Part shown: piece after piece, positions 15,772 to 22,722 of the stretch | How positions within the stretch are numbered: position 1 is the stretch's first letter | Layout: each line of letters starts with the position of its first letter | The notes under the pieces: generated by a model | What the model was told of the DNA's origin: nothing | Databases searched by the model: none | What the model saw: the letters and a program-made list of their open reading frames with translations, nothing else | Made by a program: the position numbers and the translations under genes | Assembly: GCA_016282915.1 (NCBI GenBank) | Contig: JAEELW010000118.1 | Location: forward strand, 1-34,876 | Origin: Lachnospiraceae bacterium | Lineage (GTDB): Bacteria; Bacillota; Clostridia; Lachnospirales; Lachnospiraceae | DNA length: 34,876 nucleotides | Direction: 5' to 3'

Positions 15772-18186
15772 TCAGCGAAGAGTATAATTTCCGGCAGCAT
15801 CGCGTACCATACGGCCCAGCCATTTCTTTGATTTTTCATCCCCATGACTGGCTGCCTTGGTGAAGTGCGCTGCCGCGCTGTTCAGATCCGGTCCCTTATC
15901 AAAGGACTGCAGGTCATAATAACCAAGGATGAACTCTGCCTTCTTCTCGCCCTCGGCCAGCGCCTTTTCGGCATAGGATCTGGCTTCCTTGAAGGCTTCC
16001 TCGTCCGGGTGCATCCCGTATTCCTTTTCGGGATCCACCAGACACCATGCGATACGGTACATCGCGAAACGGTCGTTTGCGACACGCTCCAGAAGCTTCT
16101 TGTACCAGTTGACCGCTTCCTTTCCGTTCTTTGCCGTACCGCTTCCGAAGTCGTAGGCTACCGCCAGGTTGCGGATCGCCTTTTCCTGACCGGCCTGTCC
16201 CGCCTTCAGGTTCCACTTCAAAGCTTCCTTCGGATCCTTCTTTACGCCGTCGCCATAGAGGTAGCACTGTCCTACCATCGCCATAGCCGCCGGGCTGCCG
16301 AGCTCGGCACATTCTTTGTAATAACGGAATGCTTCGGGCATGCTCTTTTCCACCGTGAGGCCTTCTTCGTAGATACGGCCAAGGCAGTAGAGTGCATGTG
16401 ACTTCTCGTACTCGTCCTCCTGGATCTCTTCATCCTCCAGGGCTTCGGTCAGCATCTTCTTCAATGCTTCCGGCTCTTCCGGCAGTTCCTTACGGTTACG
16501 CAGGATCAGGTCGGTATAGTAGATCCTGCCGCGGCTGCGGCCGCTTGCCGCCGACACACGCAGAAGCGGTGCCGAAAGCTTGTAGGAATGCTCCTGATAA
16601 TAGGTAACCCCGAGGATCTCGCAGATGATCCAGTACTGCTCTGCGGTGTCGCACTGCTCGGGATGGATCTCGGCCTTACGGAAATACTCATGATACTTGT
16701 CCAGCGCGGTCTCCAGGATCGTTCTGGCTTCCTCACTGTCCTCTTCGCACTTATCGAGCGCTTTCTTTCCGAGCTCGGCGCTCTCTTTCTTCAGCGTCTG
16801 TATTTCCTTCGCCTTCTCCTCGGCTGCCTTGCGGGCCGCTTCCTCGGCCTCACGGCGTTTTCTCTCTTCTTCTTCCTTACGCCGGGCCTCTTCCTCCGCA
16901 CGCTTCCGTTCTTCTTCCTTACGGCGTGCTTCTTCCTCGGCGCGCTTTCTTTCTTCTTCCTTACGGCGTGCTTCTTCGGCGGCCTTTCTGGCTGCCTCTT
17001 CCTCGGCACGTTTCTTTTCTTCCGCTGCCTTGCGGGCCGCTTCTTCCTCGGCACGCTTCTTTTCTTCCGCTGCCTTGCGGGCCGCTTCTTCCTCCGCGCG
17101 CTTCTTCTCTTCCTCGGCCTTCTTTGCAGCCTCTTCTGCCGCGCGTCTGCGTTCTTCCTCCGCCTTCTTTGCAGCTTCCTCGGCAGCTTTCTTTGCTTCC
17201 TCCGCCTTCTTTGCTGCTTCTTCGGCGGCACGCTTCCGTTCTTCTTCCGCCTTCTTCGCAGCTTCCTCGGCGGCTTTCTTTGCTTCCTCGGCTCTCTTTG
17301 CGGCTTCTTCGGCGGCGCGTTTGCGTTCTTCTTCCGCCTTCTTCGCAGCCTCTTCCGCTGCACGTTTCCGCTCTTCTTCCGCCTTCTTCGCAGCTTCTTC
17401 GGCAGCCCTCTTTTCTTCCTCCGCCTTCTTTGCTGCTTCTTCCGCTGCCTTCTTTGCCTCTTCTTCTGCGCGCTTCTTTTCTTCTTCCGCTCTGCGCGCG
17501 GCAGCTTCGGCCGCCTGCTTCCGGTCTTCCTCGGCTTTACGTGCGGCAGCTTCGGCTTCCTCACGGGTAAGGCCTACCGGCACCGGTATGGGTGCGGGCT
17601 GGACCGGCGCCGCCGGAACGGGCGCAGGCTGAACCACCTGCCCTGCCTGGGGCATCGTCCCCGGCATAGCCTGCGGCATGGTCCCCGGCATAGCCTGAGG
17701 CATCGTCCCCGGCATAGCCGCCGGAGCGCCGTTCATCACAGGCTGGCCCTGCGTCGGTGCGGCAAGCATAGGGTTATTCGGCATCGACTGCACGCTCACG
17801 GGCGCCTGATTCTGCGTATTCATTTTCTGTTCCGAAACAAAAGTAGGTGCAGTAGGCACTCCCGGATCCGATTTTACCGGACCGCCCAGACCGGCCGAGA
17901 AATCTTCGGCACTTTTCAGGAAATCAAGTTCGGGTGCCTTCGGTGCAGGCTCTTCCTTCTTTTCATCCAGAAAAGAAAGCGAGATCGTCCCGTCACAGGG
18001 CTTTCCGCAGGACCAGCAGAACTTGGCTTTGAAATCCAGTGCGGAACCGCAATACATGCAGCTTCTGCCCTTCGATGTAGCGCCGAAAAAGTTGGATTTC
18101 ATCTCCTTGTACTCGGATGATCCGCACTTCCCGCAGAAGCGGTCATTCTTTCCCAGCTTGTTTCCGCATTGTGCACACACTCTCAT
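15772..18186 (-). CDS. Zinc-ribbon / long charged helix / Sel1-repeat protein
   Basis: The 804-residue protein is built in four parts. Residues 1-65 hold two zinc ribbons (CAQC/CGKC and CMYC/CWSC). Residues about 70-205 are a Pro/Met/Gln-rich linker with repeated PGTMPQAM units. Residues about 210-470 are an uninterrupted run of KKAEEE-, RKRAAEEAA- and RRKEEE-type repeats, predicting a very long coiled coil or single alpha-helix. The C-terminal 330 residues contain Sel1-like TPR repeats (ALYCLGRIYEEG, AMAMVGQCYLYGDGVKKD, AIRNLAVAYDFGSGT). It is probably a cytoplasmic scaffold; no enzymatic motif is seen. It has its own promoter at 18253-18281. No strong ribosome site precedes the ATG, but no alternative start exists nearby. 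Confidence 0.88.
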   Translation of the reverse strand: MRVCAQCGNKLGKNDRFCGKCGSSEYKEMKSNFFGATSKGRSCMYCGSALDFKAKFCWSCGKPCDGTISLSFLDEKKEEPAPKAPELDFLKSAEDFSAGLGGPVKSDPGVPTAPTFVSEQKMNTQNQAPVSVQSMPNNPMLAAPTQGQPVMNGAPAAMPGTMPQAMPGTMPQAMPGTMPQAGQVVQPAPVPAAPVQPAPIPVPVGLTREEAEAAARKAEEDRKQAAEAAARRAEEEKKRAEEEAKKAAEEAAKKAEEEKRAAEEAAKKAEEERKRAAEEAAKKAEEERKRAAEEAAKRAEEAKKAAEEAAKKAEEERKRAAEEAAKKAEEAKKAAEEAAKKAEEERRRAAEEAAKKAEEEKKRAEEEAARKAAEEKKRAEEEAARKAAEEKKRAEEEAARKAAEEARRKEEERKRAEEEARRKEEERKRAEEEARRKEEEERKRREAEEAARKAAEEKAKEIQTLKKESAELGKKALDKCEEDSEEARTILETALDKYHEYFRKAEIHPEQCDTAEQYWIICEILGVTYYQEHSYKLSAPLLRVSAASGRSRGRIYYTDLILRNRKELPEEPEALKKMLTEALEDEEIQEDEYEKSHALYCLGRIYEEGLTVEKSMPEAFRYYKECAELGSPAAMAMVGQCYLYGDGVKKDPKEALKWNLKAGQAGQEKAIRNLAVAYDFGSGTAKNGKEAVNWYKKLLERVANDRFAMYRIAWCLVDPEKEYGMHPDEEAFKEARSYAEKALAEGEKKAEFILGYYDLQSFDKGPDLNSAAAHFTKAASHGDEKSKKWLGRMVRDAAGNYTLR

Positions 18187-18252
18187 GTTTTTTAAACGTT
18201 TCCGGAAAACTCCGTTTCCGTACTCCTCCTTTCCCCCATTCCAACAGTTCCC

Positions 18253-18281
18253 ATTATAGTATAAAATTACAGATTTTTCAA
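18253..18281 (-). promoter_or_regulatory. Promoter of the zinc-ribbon/Sel1 gene
   Basis: Minus-strand TTGAAA (18276-18281) and consensus TATAAT (18253-18258), 17-bp spacer; leader of about 60 bases. Confidence 0.85.
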
Positions 18282-18329
18282 GAAATCTGACGGAATTTAT
18301 GCGTCACATCCAGTCTTTTTTGTGAAAAA

Positions 18330-19649
18330 TCACGGTCTTTGTATCGTTACGTACAGCAGTTTCCTCCCCCAGCGCACGGCGTCTTCATGGCTCTCAAAAT
18401 ACATGTCGATCCTGTTTCCCCGGATACCGCCGCCGCAGTCTTCCGCAATAAAGGTTCCAACGCCCTCGATCGTCACCCTGCTGCCGTAGGGGATCACCGA
18501 AGGATCCACCGCGATGGTCCGTCCCTGCTCCGGTACCGTACCGGTTGCGGTATGCGCTATGCCGCCCCGCACCTCGGGACTGTAATTGCCGCAGCATTTT
18601 TTACAGGAACAGTATGCGGTTATGGAGAAAAGGATCGGCGCCCCGCTCTGTCTGGCGTAATCCGTGGCCGAAAGCAGCCGTTCCTCCAGCACATAGCCGC
18701 TGAGTCCGTCATACTGCACCATGGTATAATCACCGCTTTTCCCGAGGATCAGCACCTCGGCTCCGGCAGGAAGACTGATGATCGTTTTGCTCTCCTCCTC
18801 CGGCAGTGTGCGCATGTTGGTCCTGGATCCGATCTTGTAGCTGACCCGCGAGCCACGTCGTCTTGCCTCGTCTTCCTCCGCAAAGACTGCCTCCGCGCTT
18901 CGTTCCTTTTTCTGCTCGGGCATCACGATCGCAGCACCGCCTTCCTCTTCCGCGATCTGCGGCACCACAACCTGCGGTGCTTCCGCCCTTGCACGTTTAC
19001 GGTTCCCGATGCCCGCAGGCAGGCTGTCCGCCTTCAGGCAGTCCCCGTAAACATATCCTTCCATATCATTGTAAAGCACATGATAATATCCGTTCTCGCC
19101 CACGTCCAGGAAACTGAGTTTTTCCCCGGCCGGGATCTGGCAGAGGCAGGCGCTGTCGGTCGTGGACGCTTTGCGGAAATTGGCCGTCGATGCAACGATA
19201 ACGATCGCTTTGCTGTTCTTTGACGGAAGCGAGAAATTCATGGCGAGCACGGCGGCATAGCGTCTGCGCTCTTCATGCCCCTGCAGTGAAGCCCCCGATT
19301 CCTCCTCCGGCTCTTCCGCTGCCTCCTCTTCCTCATCCTCTGCGACGGCGTCCTCTTCTTCCCCGTCCGCTTCGACCGCTCTGAGTACGTCCGTCAGAAC
19401 ATAACCCTTCACGTCCTCAAACTGCACAAGCGTGTATCCTCCGGATTCGCCGCCGATCATCGTTACCAGCGCCCCTTCGGGCAGCGTCATCAGCCAGACC
19501 CCTTCCACGGAAGGCGTCTTACGCAGATTGGCCCGCTCGGTCACTTCATAGATTTTATCTTCGCCTTCCGCCCTGCTTTCCAGCCCGATCGAAGAGCATA
19601 AAAGCAAAAAAAACAGAGACCAAAGGCATACATATACCTTTTTCGACAT
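18330..19649 (-). CDS. Secreted SH3-3D domain protein (cell-wall associated)
   Basis: The 439-residue protein has a signal peptide (hydrophobic 8-22) and three bacterial SH3-type modules (about 33-90, 150-205 and 275-330, each with an ANLRK/TNMRT-like opening and a GYV close). These are followed by a C-terminal 3D domain with FSITAYCSCKKCCG, TATGT, AVDPSVIPYGSRV and AEDCGGGIRGNRIDMYF, the aspartate-rich pattern shared with MltA-like and YabE-like wall enzymes. Glu-rich linkers separate the modules. Peptidoglycan binding or cleavage is expected from the family. The ribosome site is weak (CAGAAG right before the ATG). A good promoter lies at 19691-19719. Confidence 0.9.
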   Translation of the reverse strand: MSKKVYVCLWSLFFLLLCSSIGLESRAEGEDKIYEVTERANLRKTPSVEGVWLMTLPEGALVTMIGGESGGYTLVQFEDVKGYVLTDVLRAVEADGEEEDAVAEDEEEEAAEEPEEESGASLQGHEERRRYAAVLAMNFSLPSKNSKAIVIVASTANFRKASTTDSACLCQIPAGEKLSFLDVGENGYYHVLYNDMEGYVYGDCLKADSLPAGIGNRKRARAEAPQVVVPQIAEEEGGAAIVMPEQKKERSAEAVFAEEDEARRRGSRVSYKIGSRTNMRTLPEEESKTIISLPAGAEVLILGKSGDYTMVQYDGLSGYVLEERLLSATDYARQSGAPILFSITAYCSCKKCCGNYSPEVRGGIAHTATGTVPEQGRTIAVDPSVIPYGSRVTIEGVGTFIAEDCGGGIRGNRIDMYFESHEDAVRWGRKLLYVTIQRP

Positions 19650-19690
19650 CTTCTGTAAACCATTCCGGGGATATGGATTTCCCCATACCG

Positions 19691-19719
19691 ATGATAAAAT
19701 GGAAAAAGAACCCTGTCAA
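19691..19719 (-). promoter_or_regulatory. Promoter of the SH3-3D gene
   Basis: Minus-strand TTGACA (19714-19719) and TATCAT (19691-19696) separated by 17 bp; leader of about 35 bases. Confidence 0.85.
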
Positions 19720-19746
19720 GCCGCTAGATTTAGCGCAAAAAAAATG

Positions 19747-19772
19747 AAAAACGAGCCACATGTAGTGGCTCG
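19747..19772 (-). terminator. Terminator after the HPr-like gene
   Basis: An 8-bp stem (CGAGCCAC/GTGGCTCG, 5-base loop) followed on the minus strand by TTTTT lies 12 bases past the stop codon. Confidence 0.88.
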
Positions 19773-19784
19773 CAAGAGGACTTT

Positions 19785-20027
19785 TTATTCGAAACAACCG
19801 GCCAGTTCGCTGATGGCAAGCTGCTCATCCGCGCCTTCAGCCACAAGATCAAAACTGCAGCCCCGGCTGAGACGCAGGATCGTCATCCCCATGATACTCT
19901 TCATATTGATGTTCCTGCTCCCCTCTTCGATATGGAGGGCACAGTTGTAATGGCAGGCCGACTGGACGAGGTACGGGATGATGTCCCCGCCGAATTCCTT
20001 TTTCACTTCGATTGTTCTTCTGATCAT
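19785..20027 (-). CDS. HPr-like protein lacking the phosphocarrier histidine
   Basis: The 80-residue protein aligns with HPr/Crh over its whole length. The segment LVQSACHYNC corresponds to HPr LVQTASKYD, and NMKSIMGMTILRLSRG corresponds to the HPr regulatory region, keeping the equivalent of Ser46 (Ser44 here). The active-site region, normally GIHARP, reads GGDIIP, so both His15 and Arg17 are missing. It therefore cannot act in the PTS phosphorelay; a regulatory role through seryl phosphorylation, as for Crh, is possible but unproven. The start at 20027 follows AAGGAG at good spacing. It lies between tRNA-Gly and the SH3-3D gene with its own terminator. Confidence 0.82.
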   Translation of the reverse strand: MIRRTIEVKKEFGGDIIPYLVQSACHYNCALHIEEGSRNINMKSIMGMTILRLSRGCSFDLVAEGADEQLAISELAGCFE

Positions 20028-20091
20028 GTCGCTCACTCCTTTTTTTCTGAAACCCCCACAGACCCCAAAAAAGAATGAGAACACATTTTGC

Positions 20092-20117
20092 AAAAAAAAA
20101 TGCTGAACGTCTCAGCA
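20092..20117 (-). terminator. Terminator after tRNA-Gly
   Basis: A TGCTGA/TCAGCA stem with 5-base loop (20101-20117) is followed on the minus strand by nine T residues. Confidence 0.88.
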
Positions 20118-20126
20118 CTTTTTTCG

Positions 20127-20199
20127 AGCGATAGACGGGACTCGAACCCGCGAGCTCAACCTTGGCAAGGTCGTGTGCTACCAACTGCACCACTATCGC
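20127..20199 (-). tRNA. tRNA-Gly (anticodon GCC)
   Basis: Minus strand: acceptor GCGATAG/CTATCGC, D-arm with GGTAGC, anticodon stem CGACC/GGTTG around TTGCCAA (anticodon GCC), T-arm CGGGTTCGAGTCCCG. CCA is not encoded. Confidence 0.96.
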
Positions 20200-20201
20200 A
20201 T

Positions 20202-20222
20202 CTTGTCTGTTCAACAGACAAG
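20202..20222 (-). promoter_or_regulatory. Hairpin in the 5' leader of tRNA-Gly
   Basis: A perfect 9-bp stem (CTTGTCTGT/ACAGACAAG, 3-base loop) ends two bases before the mature tRNA and overlaps the expected transcription start. Confidence 0.6.
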
Positions 20223-20226
20223 TTGT

Positions 20227-20255
20227 ATATTACTCTTTTCAGAGTAATTTGTCAA
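20227..20255 (-). promoter_or_regulatory. Promoter of tRNA-Gly
   Basis: Minus-strand TTGACA (20250-20255) and TAATAT (20227-20232), 17-bp spacer. Confidence 0.88.
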
Positions 20256-20264
20256 GCACTTTTT

Positions 20265-21605
20265 TTATTTATTTAATTCCATACTGAATATGCGGATCAG
20301 AGACTCATCAATACGCTCTTCGCTGATGGTCCCCGCCTGCACCTCGGCGATCAGGGTATCCCTCGCCTGCACAAAGTCATCCCGGTCACGCACATAAAGC
20401 ACATCCGCTCCGGCCAGGACCGCTCTCAGTGCCCAGTCGCCCGGTGTCTGCCGTGCGGTGCAGGCAGCCTGCTCCAGAGGTGCCGTAACGATCACGCCTT
20501 CAAACTGCAGTTCATCCCGCAGAAGCCCGCTGACCACTTTTTCGGATATGCTCGCAGATACGCCGCTGTCGATCGATTCCGCTACCAGATTGCTCACCAT
20601 GATCATATCCGCCTTGCTTTCCGTAAAAGGCTTCAGTTCAAAATCGCGCATCTCCTCCAGCGAGCGTTCCGTCTTCAGCGCGCCTTTTTCCGGATCGGTA
20701 TTGGAAAAGCCTTCTCCCGGGAAACCCGTCAGGCAGGCGTGGACGCCGCTGAGATGCAGTCCCTCCACCGCCTCGGCCAGCATGGATGCCGCCATATCCG
20801 CATCATCGGAGAAGCAGCGTTTTCCGAGATAGCACTGATCCGATGCCTTCACCGAAGCCACCGGTGCCAGATCGCCGTCGATCCCGTATTCGGTCAGCAG
20901 CGCGCCGATATCGGAATAAGCCTGACGCGCGTTTTCGTTATTTCCGCTCTCGCCGATCTCCTGCGCGCTCTTCTGCGGATCCACACCCTGTACTTTGGAC
21001 GAGATCGTATTGTATGCGCCTTCTTCATATACAAAAGCAAAGAGATCGCGCTCGTATTTTTCAAAGTACCATTTCTTGGTCTGGGAGATCATGTTCTTGA
21101 ACTTCTCCCCGTCCACAACATTCTTCTCCGTATAAGCCACGCCGAAGACATGATATTCGCCGATGCCTTCTTCGGTCTTTCCGCCGGCTACGGTTGCCCA
21201 GTCATTCTTCACGCCTGCCAGGGCTTCGGGACTGATGAGAAAAAGGTTTTCGACCTTGCTTTCCAGATCCATGCCGTCCAGCAGGGCCTGTACTTCCGGA
21301 TCCACTGCCGGCTCTTCCGGTTCCGCTTCCGTCGGCGTGGGATCCAGGAGCTCCTCCATGGATTCCGGCGTGGAAATAGTTGCCTGTTCCTCCTCCGGGG
21401 TGGGCGTTGCCGAAGGCGTCGCCTCCGCGACAGCCGTATCGTCCGCCGCCCGGCTTTTGCTTCCTTCCTTCAGCAGCTTTATCCCGAATATCACCAGCAG
21501 CGCGATCGCCGCCAGGATCACCAGCAGGACCAGATAGGCCAGCACCTGGTTACGCACCCTGCGCCTGTGCCGGTATTCTCTCCGGTCCGGACTCTTCTTC
21601 GCCAT
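20265..21605 (-). CDS. Membrane-anchored GH3-fold protein, probably catalytically inactive
   Basis: The 446-residue protein has a basic N-terminus, one membrane helix (about 21-43), a Pro/Glu/Thr linker to about 105, and a domain resembling the TIM barrel of family 3 beta-N-acetylhexosaminidases (NagZ type). The barrel landmarks are recognisable but altered. The KHFPGHG loop reads TGFPGEG (293-299), the substrate-site DxEGG strand reads YEEGA (193-197), and the nucleophile strand VIVTD reads VIVTA, with Ala375 where the catalytic Asp belongs. Hydrolysis is therefore unlikely; ligand binding or a structural role at the cell surface is inferred. GGAGG precedes the ATG and a promoter lies at 21644-21672. 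Confidence 0.78.
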   Translation of the reverse strand: MAKKSPDRREYRHRRRVRNQVLAYLVLLVILAAIALLVIFGIKLLKEGSKSRAADDTAVAEATPSATPTPEEEQATISTPESMEELLDPTPTEAEPEEPAVDPEVQALLDGMDLESKVENLFLISPEALAGVKNDWATVAGGKTEEGIGEYHVFGVAYTEKNVVDGEKFKNMISQTKKWYFEKYERDLFAFVYEEGAYNTISSKVQGVDPQKSAQEIGESGNNENARQAYSDIGALLTEYGIDGDLAPVASVKASDQCYLGKRCFSDDADMAASMLAEAVEGLHLSGVHACLTGFPGEGFSNTDPEKGALKTERSLEEMRDFELKPFTESKADMIMVSNLVAESIDSGVSASISEKVVSGLLRDELQFEGVIVTAPLEQAACTARQTPGDWALRAVLAGADVLYVRDRDDFVQARDTLIAEVQAGTISEERIDESLIRIFSMELNK

Positions 21606-21643
21606 AATACACCTCCGATTACCACTTATGTAAACTAGAGCCT

Positions 21644-21672
21644 ATCATAGCATGAATACGTATAAAAAGCAA
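21644..21672 (-). promoter_or_regulatory. Promoter of the GH3-like gene
   Basis: Minus-strand TTGCTT (21667-21672) and TATGAT (21644-21649) with 17-bp spacing; leader about 35 bases. Confidence 0.65.
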
Positions 21673-21909
21673 GTTTCTGATCCGTAAAAAGCACAAAATA
21701 TCGCCGCCGCAGAGCGAAAAACGACACTATATAGTGTATCAGCGGGAAGAGCTTTCCCGGCAGCCCTTTCCCGGCCGGACAGCTGCAGCCGAAACCGCAT
21801 TCCGAAAAAATCCCTGCTTTCCCGGGCAGAGTTTCCGCAGACATACGCGCGAAGCCGTAACTGTATTCCGGAAATCCATGCTCCCCCGGCAGTTCCTCAC
21901 CGGAAAAGC
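21673..21909. other. Gene-free stretch upstream of the GH3-like gene
   Basis: No coding frame with a ribosome site was found. It contains a 14-bp perfect palindrome (ACACTATATAGTGT, 21724-21737) about 50 bases upstream of the -35 element, which could be an operator, and several scattered TTCCCGG words. Confidence 0.4.
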
Positions 21910-21957
21910 AAAAAAATGAAGGCCCCTGCAGCTTTTTGCTCTCTGCAAGGGGCCTTC
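21910..21957 (-). terminator. Strong terminator of the orphan transcription unit
   Basis: A 9-bp stem GAAGGCCCC/GGGGCCTTC extended by TGCAG/CTGCA across one bulged base, followed on the minus strand by ATTTTTTT. It belongs to no annotated gene. Confidence 0.9.
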
Positions 21958-22342
21958 ACTGTGCCTCACTATCCAATGGACTATACCTCCTGTCTTCATG
22001 CTGTCCATCGACGCAACCTTCGTCCGTTTCCCAGTTTAACCTGCGGACTCTCCATATTCACTTGACCTTCTCCCCAGCTTCTTCTGCCTATCATCCTCCA
22101 TCTTTGCACATCTGCTGCAGCGGTTGCCGTATGTTCTTCGCTGCTATCCTCGATGAAACTTAAATAAGCTTTTCTGCTGAGTTCCTGTACCCTGTCTGTT
22201 TCCCGCGGATGATATGATCAATTGTTTTTGGAAAGCTCATCCTGCTTCTTTACAGCTCTGAGAGTACATTACTTAATTTTCGGGTGGACCGTACCTCCAT
22301 CTCTTTTTATGTGATCAACAAGTTTTGTTTTCTTGTTGTTAT
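21914..22342 (-). ncRNA. Candidate orphan RNA, about 430 bases, unidentified
   Basis: This interval begins just after a promoter (22349-22376) and ends at a strong terminator (21910-21957), so a discrete transcript is expected. No frame with a ribosome site spans it. Possible pairings include AACAAG/CTTGTT near the 5' end, GCAACC/GGTTGC in the middle and ATGGAC/GTCCAT near the 3' end. It does not show landmarks of tmRNA, RNase P RNA, SRP RNA or T-box leaders. Two broken reading frames with protein-like text (one including KTIDHIIRGKQT, the other VQELSRKAYLSFIED) leave open that it is a decayed gene. Confidence 0.5.
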
Positions 22343-22348
22343 GTGTTT

Positions 22349-22376
22349 ATCTTATCACATTTCCAAAAATTGTCAA
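22349..22376 (-). promoter_or_regulatory. Promoter of the orphan transcription unit
   Basis: Minus-strand TTGACA (22371-22376) and TAAGAT (22349-22354) separated by 16 bp, inside an AT-rich tract. Confidence 0.75.
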
Positions 22377-22538
22377 TACTTTTTTACACATTTTTTTATT
22401 TTTTTTAAACTTCTCTTCTCCATGCTCCCGAATGACATTCCCACGGCGTTTTTCCGCTTTCCGGGGATCACAGGGCTGTTTTCTTTTACTGGTTCAGTTG
22501 CCTTCCGCCCTGCAAAAGCTGCTTCGCCGACAGACGGT

Positions 22539-22600
22539 AAGCCTGCTGATCAAATACCGGCTTCACCGGAAGATGGCAAGCCTGCTGATCATAATACCGG
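22539..22600. repeat. Short direct repeat (22-23 bp, twice, 39-bp period)
   Basis: AAGCCTGCTGATCA followed by an AATACCGG end occurs at 22539-22560 and 22578-22600. It lies in the gene-free stretch 22377-22656 between the lysC terminator and the orphan promoter, where nothing else was recognised. Confidence 0.8.
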
Positions 22601-22656
22601 CCCGCAGCCACGCAGCAGCGCCGCCGGGATCCGGATCGTTATCGTTTCCTGCGCAG

Positions 22657-22684
22657 AAAAAAACAGCGGCCTTAGCGGCCGCTG
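22657..22684 (-). terminator. Terminator after hom-lysC
   Basis: An 8-bp stem (CAGCGGCC/GGCCGCTG, 5-base loop) followed on the minus strand by TTTTTTT, about 40 bases past the lysC stop. Confidence 0.92.
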
Positions 22685-22722
22685 CTGTAATGCGAAGTAT
22701 TCGGATATGCCTTATTTCCGGC

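Noticed and set aside
21986-21998. TGAAGACAGGAGG in the orphan RNA as another copy of the GGGGACGG inverted-repeat element
   Set aside because: Only about 13 bases match and the GGGGACGG core is missing; probably chance.
21914-22342. Identification of the orphan unit as tmRNA, RNase P RNA, SRP RNA or 6S RNA
   Set aside because: No tRNA-like end, no GAGGAAAGTCC-type RNase P core, no SRP GGAAGGAAGCAGC-type apical loop, and too long for 6S; left as unidentified.
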